From: an uncultured Oscillospiraceae bacterium
GTDB taxonomy: Bacteria; Bacillota; Clostridia; Oscillospirales; Acutalibacteraceae
Assembly (NCBI GenBank): GCA_900549155.1
Contig: URNF01000038.1
Span: 1 to 15,882, forward strand
Length of the DNA stretch: 15,882 bases
Direction of reading: 5' to 3'
Below are positions 1 through 7,649 of the stretch, piece after piece; the first letter of the stretch is position 1, and each line of letters opens with the position of its first letter. A program made the translations under genes and the position numbers. Below the pieces are notes generated by a model, which had not been told where the DNA came from, searched no databases, and worked only from the letters and a program-made list of their open reading frames with translations.

Positions 1-1
1 C

Positions 2-640
2 CCGCCGATGCACACGCATGCGGAAGATATGACATTGCGCACTGCTGCGCATCTGCCGCAGGATGTGCACACGGAATTTGTTGCTGTGCGCTTCGGCAAC
101 GTGCTGGGCAGCAACGGCTCGGTCATTCCGCTTTTCAAACGGCAGATCGCAAACGGTGGCCCCGTCACGGTGACCCATCCGGACATCATCCGCTATTTCA
201 TGACGATTCCCGAGGCGGTGAGCCTTGTGCTGCAGGCGGGTGTCTATGCAAAGGGCGGGGAGATCTTTGTGCTGGATATGGGCAGCCCCGTCAAGATCGA
301 TACGCTGGCGCGCAATCTGATCAGACTCAGCGGCTATAAGCCGGATGTAGACATTCAGATTGAATATACCGGTCTGCGTCCCGGCGAAAAGCTGTATGAG
401 GAAAAGCTGATGGCGGAAGAGGGACTGCAAAGAACGGAAAACGAGCTCATTCACATCGGTGTGCCGATTCCCTTTGATGTGGACATTTTCTATGAAAATC
501 TGGAACAGCTGATGGAAGCGGCATATGCCAACCGTGAGGATATTCGCGATATGGTGATGAAAACGGTTCTGACATACCATACGGCGGATATTTCGTCCGA
601 TAACGCCGAACAGCGGCAGCCTGCAACGGTGGGCAACTGA
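2..640 (+). CDS. CapD/EpsC-type nucleotide-sugar 4,6-dehydratase, C-terminal part (5' end cut)
   Basis: This is the C-terminal roughly 210 residues of a polysaccharide-biosynthesis SDR enzyme of the CapD/EpsC/PglF type, which use NAD(P) to 4,6-dehydrate UDP-GlcNAc at the membrane. Visible family signatures are RFGNVLGSNGSVIPLF (from base 89), the DIIRYFMTIPEA block (about 182-217), GEIFVLDMGSPVKI (about 257-298) and GLRPGEKLYEE (from base 371). Full-length members have about 600 residues with N-terminal membrane helices, so most of the gene lies upstream. The frame is open to base 2, but the first bases do not encode the MG-x-[ST]-KR active-site motif expected just before the AEDM stretch (bases 20-31). 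This may be an edge artefact or real damage. The wzy-like gene starts 20 nt after its stop. The family call is secure; the product stereochemistry and exact substrate are inferred. Confidence 0.85.
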   Translation, partial: PPMHTHAEDMTLRTAAHLPQDVHTEFVAVRFGNVLGSNGSVIPLFKRQIANGGPVTVTHPDIIRYFMTIPEAVSLVLQAGVYAKGGEIFVLDMGSPVKIDTLARNLIRLSGYKPDVDIQIEYTGLRPGEKLYEEKLMAEEGLQRTENELIHIGVPIPFDVDIFYENLEQLMEAAYANREDIRDMVMKTVLTYHTADISSDNAEQRQPATVGN

Positions 641-660
641 AGGTCTTTTGAGGTGCAAAC

Positions 661-1710
661 ATGATATTGGTTCTTTCCGGCTTTTCTCTCATCCTGCTGC
701 TGTATACGCAGAAGGAGCGTTTTCAGAATCAGAAAAAGCTCTTTTGCATATTGATCGCTCTGTATCTTTTCGGCATTGCTGCGTTCAGAGAGATAACCGG
801 CGATGCGATCGATTATGCCAGAACATATGCGCATCTTTCCGCAACCTCGTTTTCGTCACTGTTTGCGGACTGGCAGAACGATCAGGTGAAGGATTTTGTG
901 TTCTATGCGGTGGCAAAGGTGTTTGCGGACATCGGCATCAGTGCGCAGGTGTGGATCGCTGCGATCGCGTTGCTGTTTGCGGTTGCTTTCGGTCGCTTTT
1001 TATACAAATTTGCCGACGAACCGATGATCGGCATGCTGCTGATGCTGACGCTGTTCTTTTCTTTTACGCTCACCGGCTTGCGGCAGACGGTGGCGCTGGC
1101 GATCATCTTTTTCTCCTATGAGTTTATCCTTGAGAGAAAACCGATTCCTTTCGTTCTGACGGTGGGACTCGCCTTTCTGTTTCATTCCTCTGCGCTTGTT
1201 TTTCTGCCGGCATACTGGATAGCCAAAATGAAATTCGGCTGGAAGCAGTACACCCTCATCGGTGTTTTTCTGCTCATTGCCGTTTTCAAAGGGGAGTGGT
1301 TCCGCCAGCTGATCGAGCTGCTCGCATGGAACGAGAGCATGGAGCGTTATGCACACAGTGACACGAAACTCTCATGGGCGGGATATATTATCCAGGCGTG
1401 TATTCTGTTTTTCTGCATTTTCGCCAAGAAGAATATGACCGAACTGTCTCAGGATAAGGCATACAGGCTGCAGGCGCTTTTGAACTGTATGGCTGTCGGG
1501 CTTTGTATCCAGAGCTTTTCTGCTGTGGTTGCTGAAGCGTTTCGCATCAGCACCTATTATTTTATGTGTTGTACCGCTGCTGTGCCGCTTGTTGTGGATA
1601 ATCAGAAAAGCGGCAAGGATAAGACGATCATGTATCTCGGCGTAGGCGCTGCGTTGCTTGCCTATATGCTGTATGCAGGTACATACAGCAAACTGAAATT
1701 TCTGTTTTAG
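661..1710 (+). CDS. EpsG family / Wzy-like polysaccharide polymerase
   Basis: A 349-residue multi-pass membrane protein of the EpsG/Wzy type, expected to join lipid-linked repeat units at the outer face of the membrane. Hydrophobic segments run through almost the whole length. EpsG-type marks are the FREITGDAIDY segment near residues 41-51, GLRQ at 139-142 followed by a helix and a basic turn (ERK), and FHSSALVF starting at F174-H175. The length is normal for the family. The ATG at 661 is preceded by GAGGTG at about 650-655, a good ribosome binding site 5 nt away. It lies between a sugar-nucleotide enzyme and glycosyltransferases, and a Wzx flippase is encoded downstream, so the cluster has both halves of a Wzx/Wzy pathway. 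The linkage formed cannot be read from the sequence. Confidence 0.85.
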   Translation: MILVLSGFSLILLLYTQKERFQNQKKLFCILIALYLFGIAAFREITGDAIDYARTYAHLSATSFSSLFADWQNDQVKDFVFYAVAKVFADIGISAQVWIAAIALLFAVAFGRFLYKFADEPMIGMLLMLTLFFSFTLTGLRQTVALAIIFFSYEFILERKPIPFVLTVGLAFLFHSSALVFLPAYWIAKMKFGWKQYTLIGVFLLIAVFKGEWFRQLIELLAWNESMERYAHSDTKLSWAGYIIQACILFFCIFAKKNMTELSQDKAYRLQALLNCMAVGLCIQSFSAVVAEAFRISTYYFMCCTAAVPLVVDNQKSGKDKTIMYLGVGAALLAYMLYAGTYSKLKFLF

Positions 1711-1767
1711 CGAAAACTGCAAACGAAAAAGCCGCGGCGGCACAGAGAGGTTGTTGGCAAAGGGATT

Positions 1768-2976
1768 ATGAAAATTTTGCAGATAAATGCCGTATACGGA
1801 TTTCGCAGCACCGGACTCATTATGTCGGACATAGAGAATATGCTGCAAAAGCACGGTGACGAGGCGTACTGTGTTTTTCAGCAGGCGGGTCCCGGAGCAA
1901 AGATAACGGCGAAGCACTATCTCATGAACAACAAAGCTGACAGACTGTTTCACGGCTTGGCTGCGCGTGTCACAGGTAAGCAGGCGTATGCCAGCAGACA
2001 CGAAACAAAGAAAATGCTGCGCTGGTTGGATCGCGTAAGACCCGATATTGTCCACCTGCATAATCTGCACAGTAATTACATCTGTTTGGACATGCTGTGT
2101 ACATATCTGAAAGAGCACGATATTCCCACGGTGTTGACGCTTCACGACTGCTGGTTTTTCACCGGCAAGTGCTCCCATTTTGCCGCAGTCGGCTGCGAAA
2201 GATGGATGCATGACTGCGGCAGTTGCCCACAGCTGAAAGCAGAGGTCCCGAGCCTGTTTTTTGACAATACGGCGTTTGTCCTGAAGGACAAAACCGACCA
2301 TCTGAACGCCATACCGCGGTTGGCGGTCGTCGGGTGCAGCCGCTGGATCATGCAGGCGGCTGAAAGATCGAAATTGCATCCGAGCGTTTCGGAAGTCATC
2401 TATAACGGGGTCGATACGACGATATTTTGCCCGCATGTGTCGGATGTACGGCAAAAGTACGGGCTTGGAAATAAAAAGATCATACTGGGCATGGCGGACA
2501 AATGGCGCATGCCGCGGAATGAAAAAGCGGTTCGCGCCGTCACGGAAAACGCGGCGGGTGACACCGCTGTTTGTGTTGTCGGCTGTAATGATGCGGATAA
2601 GGCGTATTTTTCGCAATTCGAAAAAATCATTTCCGTGCCGTATATTGCCGACAGAGGCGTTTTGTCGGATCTCTATGCTGCTGCGGATGTGTTTGTGAAT
2701 TTAACGCATGCAGATACGCTTCCCACCGTAAACATGGAAGCGATCTGCTGCGGGACGCCGGTCATCACCTTTGACTGCTGCGGCAGCCCGGAGCTGGTCG
2801 GGGAGAACTTCGGGTATGTTGTAAAAGAGGACGACACCGACGGGCTGAATGAGAAAATTCGGAGAATTCTCACGGACGGATTTGCCGTGGATGTTGAAAT
2901 GGCGCAGCGGTTATACAACAAGGAACGTAACTATGAGCAATACCACTCATTATACGAGCGCTTGCCGACGAGGTGA
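1768..2976 (+). CDS. GT4-type glycosyltransferase (HDCW-FTG-C subfamily)
   Basis: A 402-residue GT-B fold glycosyltransferase, predicted to add one sugar to the lipid-linked repeat unit on the cytoplasmic side. The N-terminus MKILQINAVYGFRSTG carries the RSTG acceptor-side motif of this subfamily. HDCWFFTGKC at residues 126-135 begins a cysteine-rich patch (C128, C135, then a C-x2-C pair ending in SCPQ) that is typical of these enzymes. The donor-binding half has TLPTVNMEA with E324, then CCGTPVITFDCCGSPE. The first acid of the usual E-x7-E pair is Asp (D316), as in many relatives. The ribosome binding site is weak: AAAGGG only 3 nt before the ATG. A 57-nt gap separates it from wzy. Donor sugar and linkage are unknown; it is one of the candidates for transferring L-FucNAc. 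Confidence 0.85.
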   Translation: MKILQINAVYGFRSTGLIMSDIENMLQKHGDEAYCVFQQAGPGAKITAKHYLMNNKADRLFHGLAARVTGKQAYASRHETKKMLRWLDRVRPDIVHLHNLHSNYICLDMLCTYLKEHDIPTVLTLHDCWFFTGKCSHFAAVGCERWMHDCGSCPQLKAEVPSLFFDNTAFVLKDKTDHLNAIPRLAVVGCSRWIMQAAERSKLHPSVSEVIYNGVDTTIFCPHVSDVRQKYGLGNKKIILGMADKWRMPRNEKAVRAVTENAAGDTAVCVVGCNDADKAYFSQFEKIISVPYIADRGVLSDLYAAADVFVNLTHADTLPTVNMEAICCGTPVITFDCCGSPELVGENFGYVVKEDDTDGLNEKIRRILTDGFAVDVEMAQRLYNKERNYEQYHSLYERLPTR

Positions 2977-3001
2977 TGCGCACGGGAAGGCGTCGGGAGA
3001 C

Positions 3002-4147
3002 ATGAAAAAGATCAAACTGCGATTTATCATAAACACGCTTTCGGGCGGCGGGGCAGAGAAGGTGTTGGTGGATCTGCTTTCGCAGCTGGACTGTACAAAG
3101 TATGATATGCAGCTGCTGACCGTGAGCGGCGGTGTCCATGAAAAAGCAGTTCCGAAAACGGTGCGATACCGCAAAATTCTGCGCGGCAAATCACGGATCT
3201 TGTCCAAAATCGTTTATAAACTGCCGCCGCGCGTTTTCAGGTGCCTGTTTATGCGTGAACCGGCAGACATTGAAATTGCTTACCTTGAGGGCTTTCCCAC
3301 CAAAATCGTTTCCGCCATGAAAACAAATGCCGGAAAGATCGCGTTTGTGCATTTTGATATGTCGGCAATGAATTTTCTGCAGGATGCCTATGCCACAAAG
3401 GAAAAATGCCGCAGATGTTATGAGGCGTTCGACAAGGTGTGCTTTGTTTCGGAAAAGGCAAAAAGCGGTTTCTTTTCCGTGGCGGGAGAGCTTTCAAACG
3501 CCGTGATCCTGCACAATGTGCTGAACACAAAAGAAATCATCGAAAGCAGCAAAACGCCGATCCCATATGATTACGGCACCGACGGGATGAAGCTCATATC
3601 TTTAGGGCGGCTGACAGCTCAGAAAGCCTACGACCGTTTGGTGAATATTGCAGCATCGCTGCGGGAGGCCTTTCATTTTGAGTTATGGATCCTGGGCGAC
3701 GGTGAAGAACGCGAACGGCTGGAAAAGGCGGTTGCCGACAAGGGACTGGAAAACGTGAAGTTTCTGGGATTTCAGAACAATCCCTATGCCTTTTTGAAAA
3801 AAGCGGATCTTTTCATTTGTTCATCCGTTTTTGAGGGATACAGCACGGCGGTGACCGAGGCGATGATCCTGGGACTTCCGGTGCTGACGACCGACTGTGC
3901 CGGCATGAACGAGATACTGGACGGCGGGAAATACGGCATGATCGTGCCAAACAGCGAACAGGCGCTGGAAGACGGCATGAGAAAAATTCTTTCCGACGCG
4001 AAGCTGTATGACCGCATGAGATCCGCCGCGCGTGTGCGGGGCGAAATGTTTGCGGACAGCAAGAAATCGGTCGGGGCATATGATGAACTGTTTTTGGAGG
4101 TTATAAACGATGCAAGCGGAAATCAGCGTGATCGTGCCGGTCTATAA
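3002..4147 (+). CDS. GT4-type glycosyltransferase
   Basis: A 381-residue GT-B glycosyltransferase. The N-terminal SGGGAEKVLVDLL (residues 14-26) is the usual acceptor-domain glycine loop. The donor domain has SLGRLTAQKAYDRLV, then ILGDGEERERLE, and an intact E-x7-E pair at E278 and E286 within FEGYSTAVTEAMILGLPV, followed by TTDCAGMNEIL. The reading frame is open further upstream to 2849, but that part overlaps the previous gene and has no family character. I chose ATG 3002, which begins MKKIKLRFIINTL and has GGGAAGG-like purines at 2984-2990. The last 38 bases overlap the next gene, so the two are probably translationally coupled. It probably acts on the growing lipid-linked oligosaccharide; donor and acceptor cannot be told from sequence. 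Confidence 0.85.
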   Translation: MKKIKLRFIINTLSGGGAEKVLVDLLSQLDCTKYDMQLLTVSGGVHEKAVPKTVRYRKILRGKSRILSKIVYKLPPRVFRCLFMREPADIEIAYLEGFPTKIVSAMKTNAGKIAFVHFDMSAMNFLQDAYATKEKCRRCYEAFDKVCFVSEKAKSGFFSVAGELSNAVILHNVLNTKEIIESSKTPIPYDYGTDGMKLISLGRLTAQKAYDRLVNIAASLREAFHFELWILGDGEERERLEKAVADKGLENVKFLGFQNNPYAFLKKADLFICSSVFEGYSTAVTEAMILGLPVLTTDCAGMNEILDGGKYGMIVPNSEQALEDGMRKILSDAKLYDRMRSAARVRGEMFADSKKSVGAYDELFLEVINDASGNQRDRAGL

Positions 4148-5132
4148 CGTGGAAAAGACGCTGGACAGATGCCTTGAAAGCATTTTGTGCCAAACGTTTC
4201 AGGATTTCGAGATCATTCTGGTGGATGACGGTTCGACGGACGGCAGCGGCAGTATATGTGACTGCTATGCTGCGGAATATCCGCAGATCAGCGTTATTCA
4301 TAAGGAAAATGAGGGACTGGGACCGACGCGCAACGTCGGCATAAGAGCCGCAGAGGGGAAGTATATATATCACTGCGACTCTGACGATTGGCTCAAGCCG
4401 GAATTGCTCGAAAATGTGCACGGGGCGATCGTCGATAATGATGCCGATGTGGCGGTATTCGGGTATGATCTGTTCACGGAAAAGGACGGCGAGATCGTCC
4501 CATACAGTCAGACTGTGCTTGCAGACGGTGTCTATGCAGGCGGTAAGGAGATCAAAAAACTGTTTTCAAAGGAGTATTTCAATTCCTTTGTCGTTTTGTC
4601 TGCCTGTAACCGCATGTACAAAAGGTCCTTTATAACCGACAACGGGATCTATTTTCCGTCGCTGCGCCGTTGCCAGGATATGGCATATTCCATGCTGCTT
4701 TTTGATAAGATCGAAAAGCTGGTGACGATCCATGACACCTACTATTGCTATATCATTCAGCCCGGTGTGTATAAGGGCAGATCCTACAGTGAAATGATCG
4801 ACATCTATTGCACGATCTACTCCATGAGTGCCGAATATTTCGAAAAATGGGGATTGTTTGACGAAGAACTGAAGCAAAAACTGAACAGCGATATTTGCGA
4901 GAAGATCGCCAACTATTCTGCCTATGCGTGGATCGTCAAATATGCCGATCGGGAAAAGGAGAACATTTGCTGCCTGTTGGAAAATGAGACGGTCACAAGG
5001 ATGTTTGCAACGTATCAAAACAGCAAGAAATCGCGGTTCATGCTGCTGTTTTCCATGGGTGTCAGACGGAAGATGAAACACCTTCTTCATATCACGGCAA
5101 AGCTGGTGATCCGAAAACAGCACCTTGACTGA
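4110..5132 (+). CDS. GT2 family glycosyltransferase
   Basis: A 340-residue GT-A fold inverting glycosyltransferase. The N-terminal ISVIVPVYNVEKTLDRCLES is the classical GT2 start. VDDGSTDGS begins at V38, RNVGIRAAEGKY precedes the metal-binding acids, and the D-x-D motif is D90-S91-D92 within HCDSDDW, where most relatives have a hydrophobic residue instead of His-Cys. The C-terminal third (after about residue 190) is the variable acceptor region and ends in a basic, weakly hydrophobic tail. GGAGG at 4096-4100 lies 9 nt before the ATG, and the start is 38 nt inside the preceding glycosyltransferase gene. Together with the two GT4 genes it gives three transferases for the repeat unit in this window. 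The sugar specificity is not determinable. Confidence 0.9.
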   Translation: MQAEISVIVPVYNVEKTLDRCLESILCQTFQDFEIILVDDGSTDGSGSICDCYAAEYPQISVIHKENEGLGPTRNVGIRAAEGKYIYHCDSDDWLKPELLENVHGAIVDNDADVAVFGYDLFTEKDGEIVPYSQTVLADGVYAGGKEIKKLFSKEYFNSFVVLSACNRMYKRSFITDNGIYFPSLRRCQDMAYSMLLFDKIEKLVTIHDTYYCYIIQPGVYKGRSYSEMIDIYCTIYSMSAEYFEKWGLFDEELKQKLNSDICEKIANYSAYAWIVKYADREKENICCLLENETVTRMFATYQNSKKSRFMLLFSMGVRRKMKHLLHITAKLVIRKQHLD

Positions 5133-5145
5133 AGGATGATGGGAT

Positions 5146-6087
5146 ATGGAAAAGAAACAGAATGTGCTTTTGCGGAAGATCTCCACGATGCTGCACACAA
5201 GAAGGATATTCATGAAAAAGTTTGCGGGGACACGGCTTTTCCGCCTGCTGCCGGATAAGACGGCGCTCAAGATACTCTATAAGAATGTGTTTTCCGAAAC
5301 ACTGGATCTCAAGGCACCGCAGACTTTTAATCAGAAGCTGCAATGGCTTAAACTGTATAACCGAAAGCCGGAATATACGCGGATGGTGGACAAGTATGAA
5401 GCCAAAAAATATGTTGCCGACATTATCGGTGAAGAATACATCATTCCGACCTACGGCGTGTGGGACAGCTTCGATGAAATTGACTTTTCAAAGCTCCCCG
5501 ATCGGTTTGTTCTGAAATGTACGCACGGTTCGGGGGATGTGGTGATCTGCAAGGACAAGGCGCGGTTTGACTATGCCGCCGCAAAGAAAAAATTGACAAG
5601 ATCCCTGCATGTGAATTATTATAAGATCGGTCGTGAGTGGCCGTATAAAAATGTGAAACCGCGGATAATCGCCGAAGAATATATGGTGGATTCATCTACA
5701 CGGGAATTACGCGATTATAAGTTTTTCTGCTTCGGCGGACAGGTGAAATGCTATAAAATAGATTTTGACAGGACGACGGAACACCGCGCCAACTATTTTG
5801 ACAAAAGCGGAAATCTGATCCGTGCCGGCGAAACGGTATGTCCGCCGATATTTGATAAAGAGCTGCAGTTGCCGCAGAGCATGCCGAAAATGCAATGTCT
5901 TGCCGAAAAGTTGTCGCGCTGTGCTCCGTTTTTACGTGTTGACTTCTATGATGTCGACGGAAACATATACTTCGGCGAATTGACCTTCTTTCCCGCCTCC
6001 GGTTTCGGAAGCTTTGAACCAAAAGCGTTTGATGCAAAACTGGGGGAATGGCTGGTTCTGCCGCGCGCGGGAGTGAACAACGGGTGA
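5146..6087 (+). CDS. TupA-like ATP-grasp protein
   Basis: A 313-residue protein resembling the TupA-like ATP-grasp family, named after a teichuronopeptide biosynthesis protein and often found in polysaccharide clusters, where it is frequently mis-called a glycosyltransferase. Visible marks are LDLKAPQTFNQKLQWLKLY in the N-terminal part, the nucleotide-binding strand and glycine loop FVLKCTHGSG (residues 121-130, K124), RELRDYKFFCFGGQVKCYK, then RVDFYD (264-269, D266) and GELTFFPASGFGSF (from G277, E278), which would supply the Mg-ATP ligands. ATP-grasp enzymes form acid-amine or similar bonds via acyl-phosphates, so attachment of an amino acid or other acid to the glycan is a reasonable guess, but the substrate is unknown. 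ATG 5146 has AAGGA 9 nt upstream; ATG 5212 also has a good site (GAAGGA), so a 291-residue form is possible. Confidence 0.8.
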   Translation: MEKKQNVLLRKISTMLHTRRIFMKKFAGTRLFRLLPDKTALKILYKNVFSETLDLKAPQTFNQKLQWLKLYNRKPEYTRMVDKYEAKKYVADIIGEEYIIPTYGVWDSFDEIDFSKLPDRFVLKCTHGSGDVVICKDKARFDYAAAKKKLTRSLHVNYYKIGREWPYKNVKPRIIAEEYMVDSSTRELRDYKFFCFGGQVKCYKIDFDRTTEHRANYFDKSGNLIRAGETVCPPIFDKELQLPQSMPKMQCLAEKLSRCAPFLRVDFYDVDGNIYFGELTFFPASGFGSFEPKAFDAKLGEWLVLPRAGVNNG

Positions 6088-6121
6088 GAATAACCGTGCG
6101 TAACACAGTTGCGAGGTACAT

Positions 6122-7648
6122 ATGAATTTGAAAAAGCGTGCCCTATGGAATTTTTCCGCATCATTGGCATATCAGTTCTCCACACTGCTGCTCGGTCTGA
6201 TCCTGCCGAAATACTATACGGAAGTGTTTGGCTCGGTATACAACGGTCTGAATCAAACCGTATCGCAGGTGTTGAGTTTGCTGTCGGTGCTGCAGTTCGG
6301 CATTGCGGCAGTGTCTATCCAGCAGATGTTTCAATATATTGCGCAAAACGACGAGCCGTCCATTGCGGCGATCTATTGGAACACCGGTAAGCAATACAGG
6401 AAAATGGGATGGGTCTTTCTGGCGGTTTCCGTACCGATCCTTGCGCTTTTTCCGCTGCTGATACAGGACGATCTTCCCAAAATCATCATTGTCCTTTTTC
6501 TGCTTTTCAGAATGATCGCCTCCGCCGGAGAATACTTTTTTCAGGCGAAATATACCATTATTCTGACCGCATACAATAAAAGCTATGTGATATCCGTTTT
6601 CAACACCGTGATGCTGCTTTTCAGCACGGTTTTGCATTTTTCCGTTCTCTTCACGGTGAAGAACATCATTCTGTATCAGTCGGTAGCGCTGGTTGCCACG
6701 CTGGTCAGACTGGTCGTTGTTTATGCCTATATCCGAAAAAATTTCGGCTTTCTGTATAGAAACAAGAATGCGGCAACTGTCGCGGATCACAAAACAAAAC
6801 GCAAGGATGCGCTGATCAGTGAAATCGCGGGCATGGTGATCGACAGCACGGATCTGTTGGTCCTCAGCACGCTTTCGGGACTGGTAAACGCCAGCATCTA
6901 TTCCATCTACAGCTTTGTTACATCGGGTATCGGGAATGTGTTAAGTTCTTGCAGGGAAGCGGTGTTTGCCGGTCTCGGCAAAACCTTCTTTGCGGATTTC
7001 GATGAGTTTCGGCGGAAGTTCGAGCGGTTTGAGTCTGTCTATTTCCTGCTGACATTTTATTTATACACAACAGCACTGCTGCTGTTCAAATCGTTCATTC
7101 TGGTATACACAAAAAAGATGGATGCGACCTATTATTATGTGGGATTGCCGATACTGTTTGTTCTCGCGAGACTGCTTGTCAATCTGCGGATTCCCGCCAT
7201 CGTGACCATCAACACCGCCGGACATTTTTCGGAGGTGAAGAAGTATGCCGTCATTGAGGCGATCATCAACCTTTGCATTTCGCTCGCTTTGGTGAAGCCG
7301 CTCGGAATTTACGGCGTTCTGATCGGTACGATCAGCGGGGCTTTGTATCGAACGCCGCTGCTCGTGCGGCATTCCGATAAGTATATTCTGAAAAGAAAAG
7401 GCAGCAGATACTTGAAAAAAGTAGGCGTGTGGCTGCCGCTGCCGCTGATTGCCTACGGCATTTCGGAAACGGTCGATATGCCGGTTGACACGCTTGCCGG
7501 GTGGCTGCTGCTGGCAGTTGCGGCGGCTGTCGGCGTGCTTTTGCTGTTTATCCTTTGGAGCTTCGTCGCGGACAGAAGCACGCTAAAGGAATGCATCGGC
7601 ATTGTGAAAATGTTTTTACACAGAAAGAAAAGGACGGAGAATCAGTAA
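6122..7648 (+). CDS. Wzx-type oligosaccharide flippase
   Basis: A 508-residue integral membrane protein with about 12-14 predicted hydrophobic segments, of the polysaccharide transporter branch of the MOP superfamily. It should flip the undecaprenyl-pyrophosphate-linked repeat unit to the outer face for polymerisation. The N-terminal NFSASLAYQFSTLLLGLILP (residues 10-29), the SVYNGLNQTVSQ turn, the conserved EYFFQAKY region, and a mid-protein EIAGMVIDSTDLLVLS helix are typical of Wzx proteins of Gram-positive capsule clusters. The C-terminus is basic (HRKKRTENQ), consistent with a cytoplasmic tail. GAGG at 6113-6116 lies 5 nt before the ATG, and the gene starts 34 nt after the ATP-grasp stop. 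It pairs functionally with the EpsG/Wzy-like protein. Substrate selectivity is not visible. Confidence 0.88.
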   Translation: MNLKKRALWNFSASLAYQFSTLLLGLILPKYYTEVFGSVYNGLNQTVSQVLSLLSVLQFGIAAVSIQQMFQYIAQNDEPSIAAIYWNTGKQYRKMGWVFLAVSVPILALFPLLIQDDLPKIIIVLFLLFRMIASAGEYFFQAKYTIILTAYNKSYVISVFNTVMLLFSTVLHFSVLFTVKNIILYQSVALVATLVRLVVVYAYIRKNFGFLYRNKNAATVADHKTKRKDALISEIAGMVIDSTDLLVLSTLSGLVNASIYSIYSFVTSGIGNVLSSCREAVFAGLGKTFFADFDEFRRKFERFESVYFLLTFYLYTTALLLFKSFILVYTKKMDATYYYVGLPILFVLARLLVNLRIPAIVTINTAGHFSEVKKYAVIEAIINLCISLALVKPLGIYGVLIGTISGALYRTPLLVRHSDKYILKRKGSRYLKKVGVWLPLPLIAYGISETVDMPVDTLAGWLLLAVAAAVGVLLLFILWSFVADRSTLKECIGIVKMFLHRKKRTENQ

Positions 7649-7649
7649 C

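Noticed and set aside
1711..1767. GC-rich GCCGCGGCGGC patch in the gap between wzy and the first GT4 gene as a terminator or attenuator
   Set aside because: Only a short self-complementary core is present, with no stable stem-loop and no T-run. The gap looks like plain spacer within the operon.
1372..2616. Long open frame (414 codons) on the - strand
   Set aside because: It lies antisense to the well-supported first GT4 gene and the wzy end, and its translation is rich in Arg, His and Gln without any family motif. It is a codon-bias shadow.
2849..3001. 51-codon upstream extension of the second GT4 gene
   Set aside because: It overlaps the previous glycosyltransferase and is Arg/Thr-rich without family similarity; the conserved N-terminus begins at ATG 3002.
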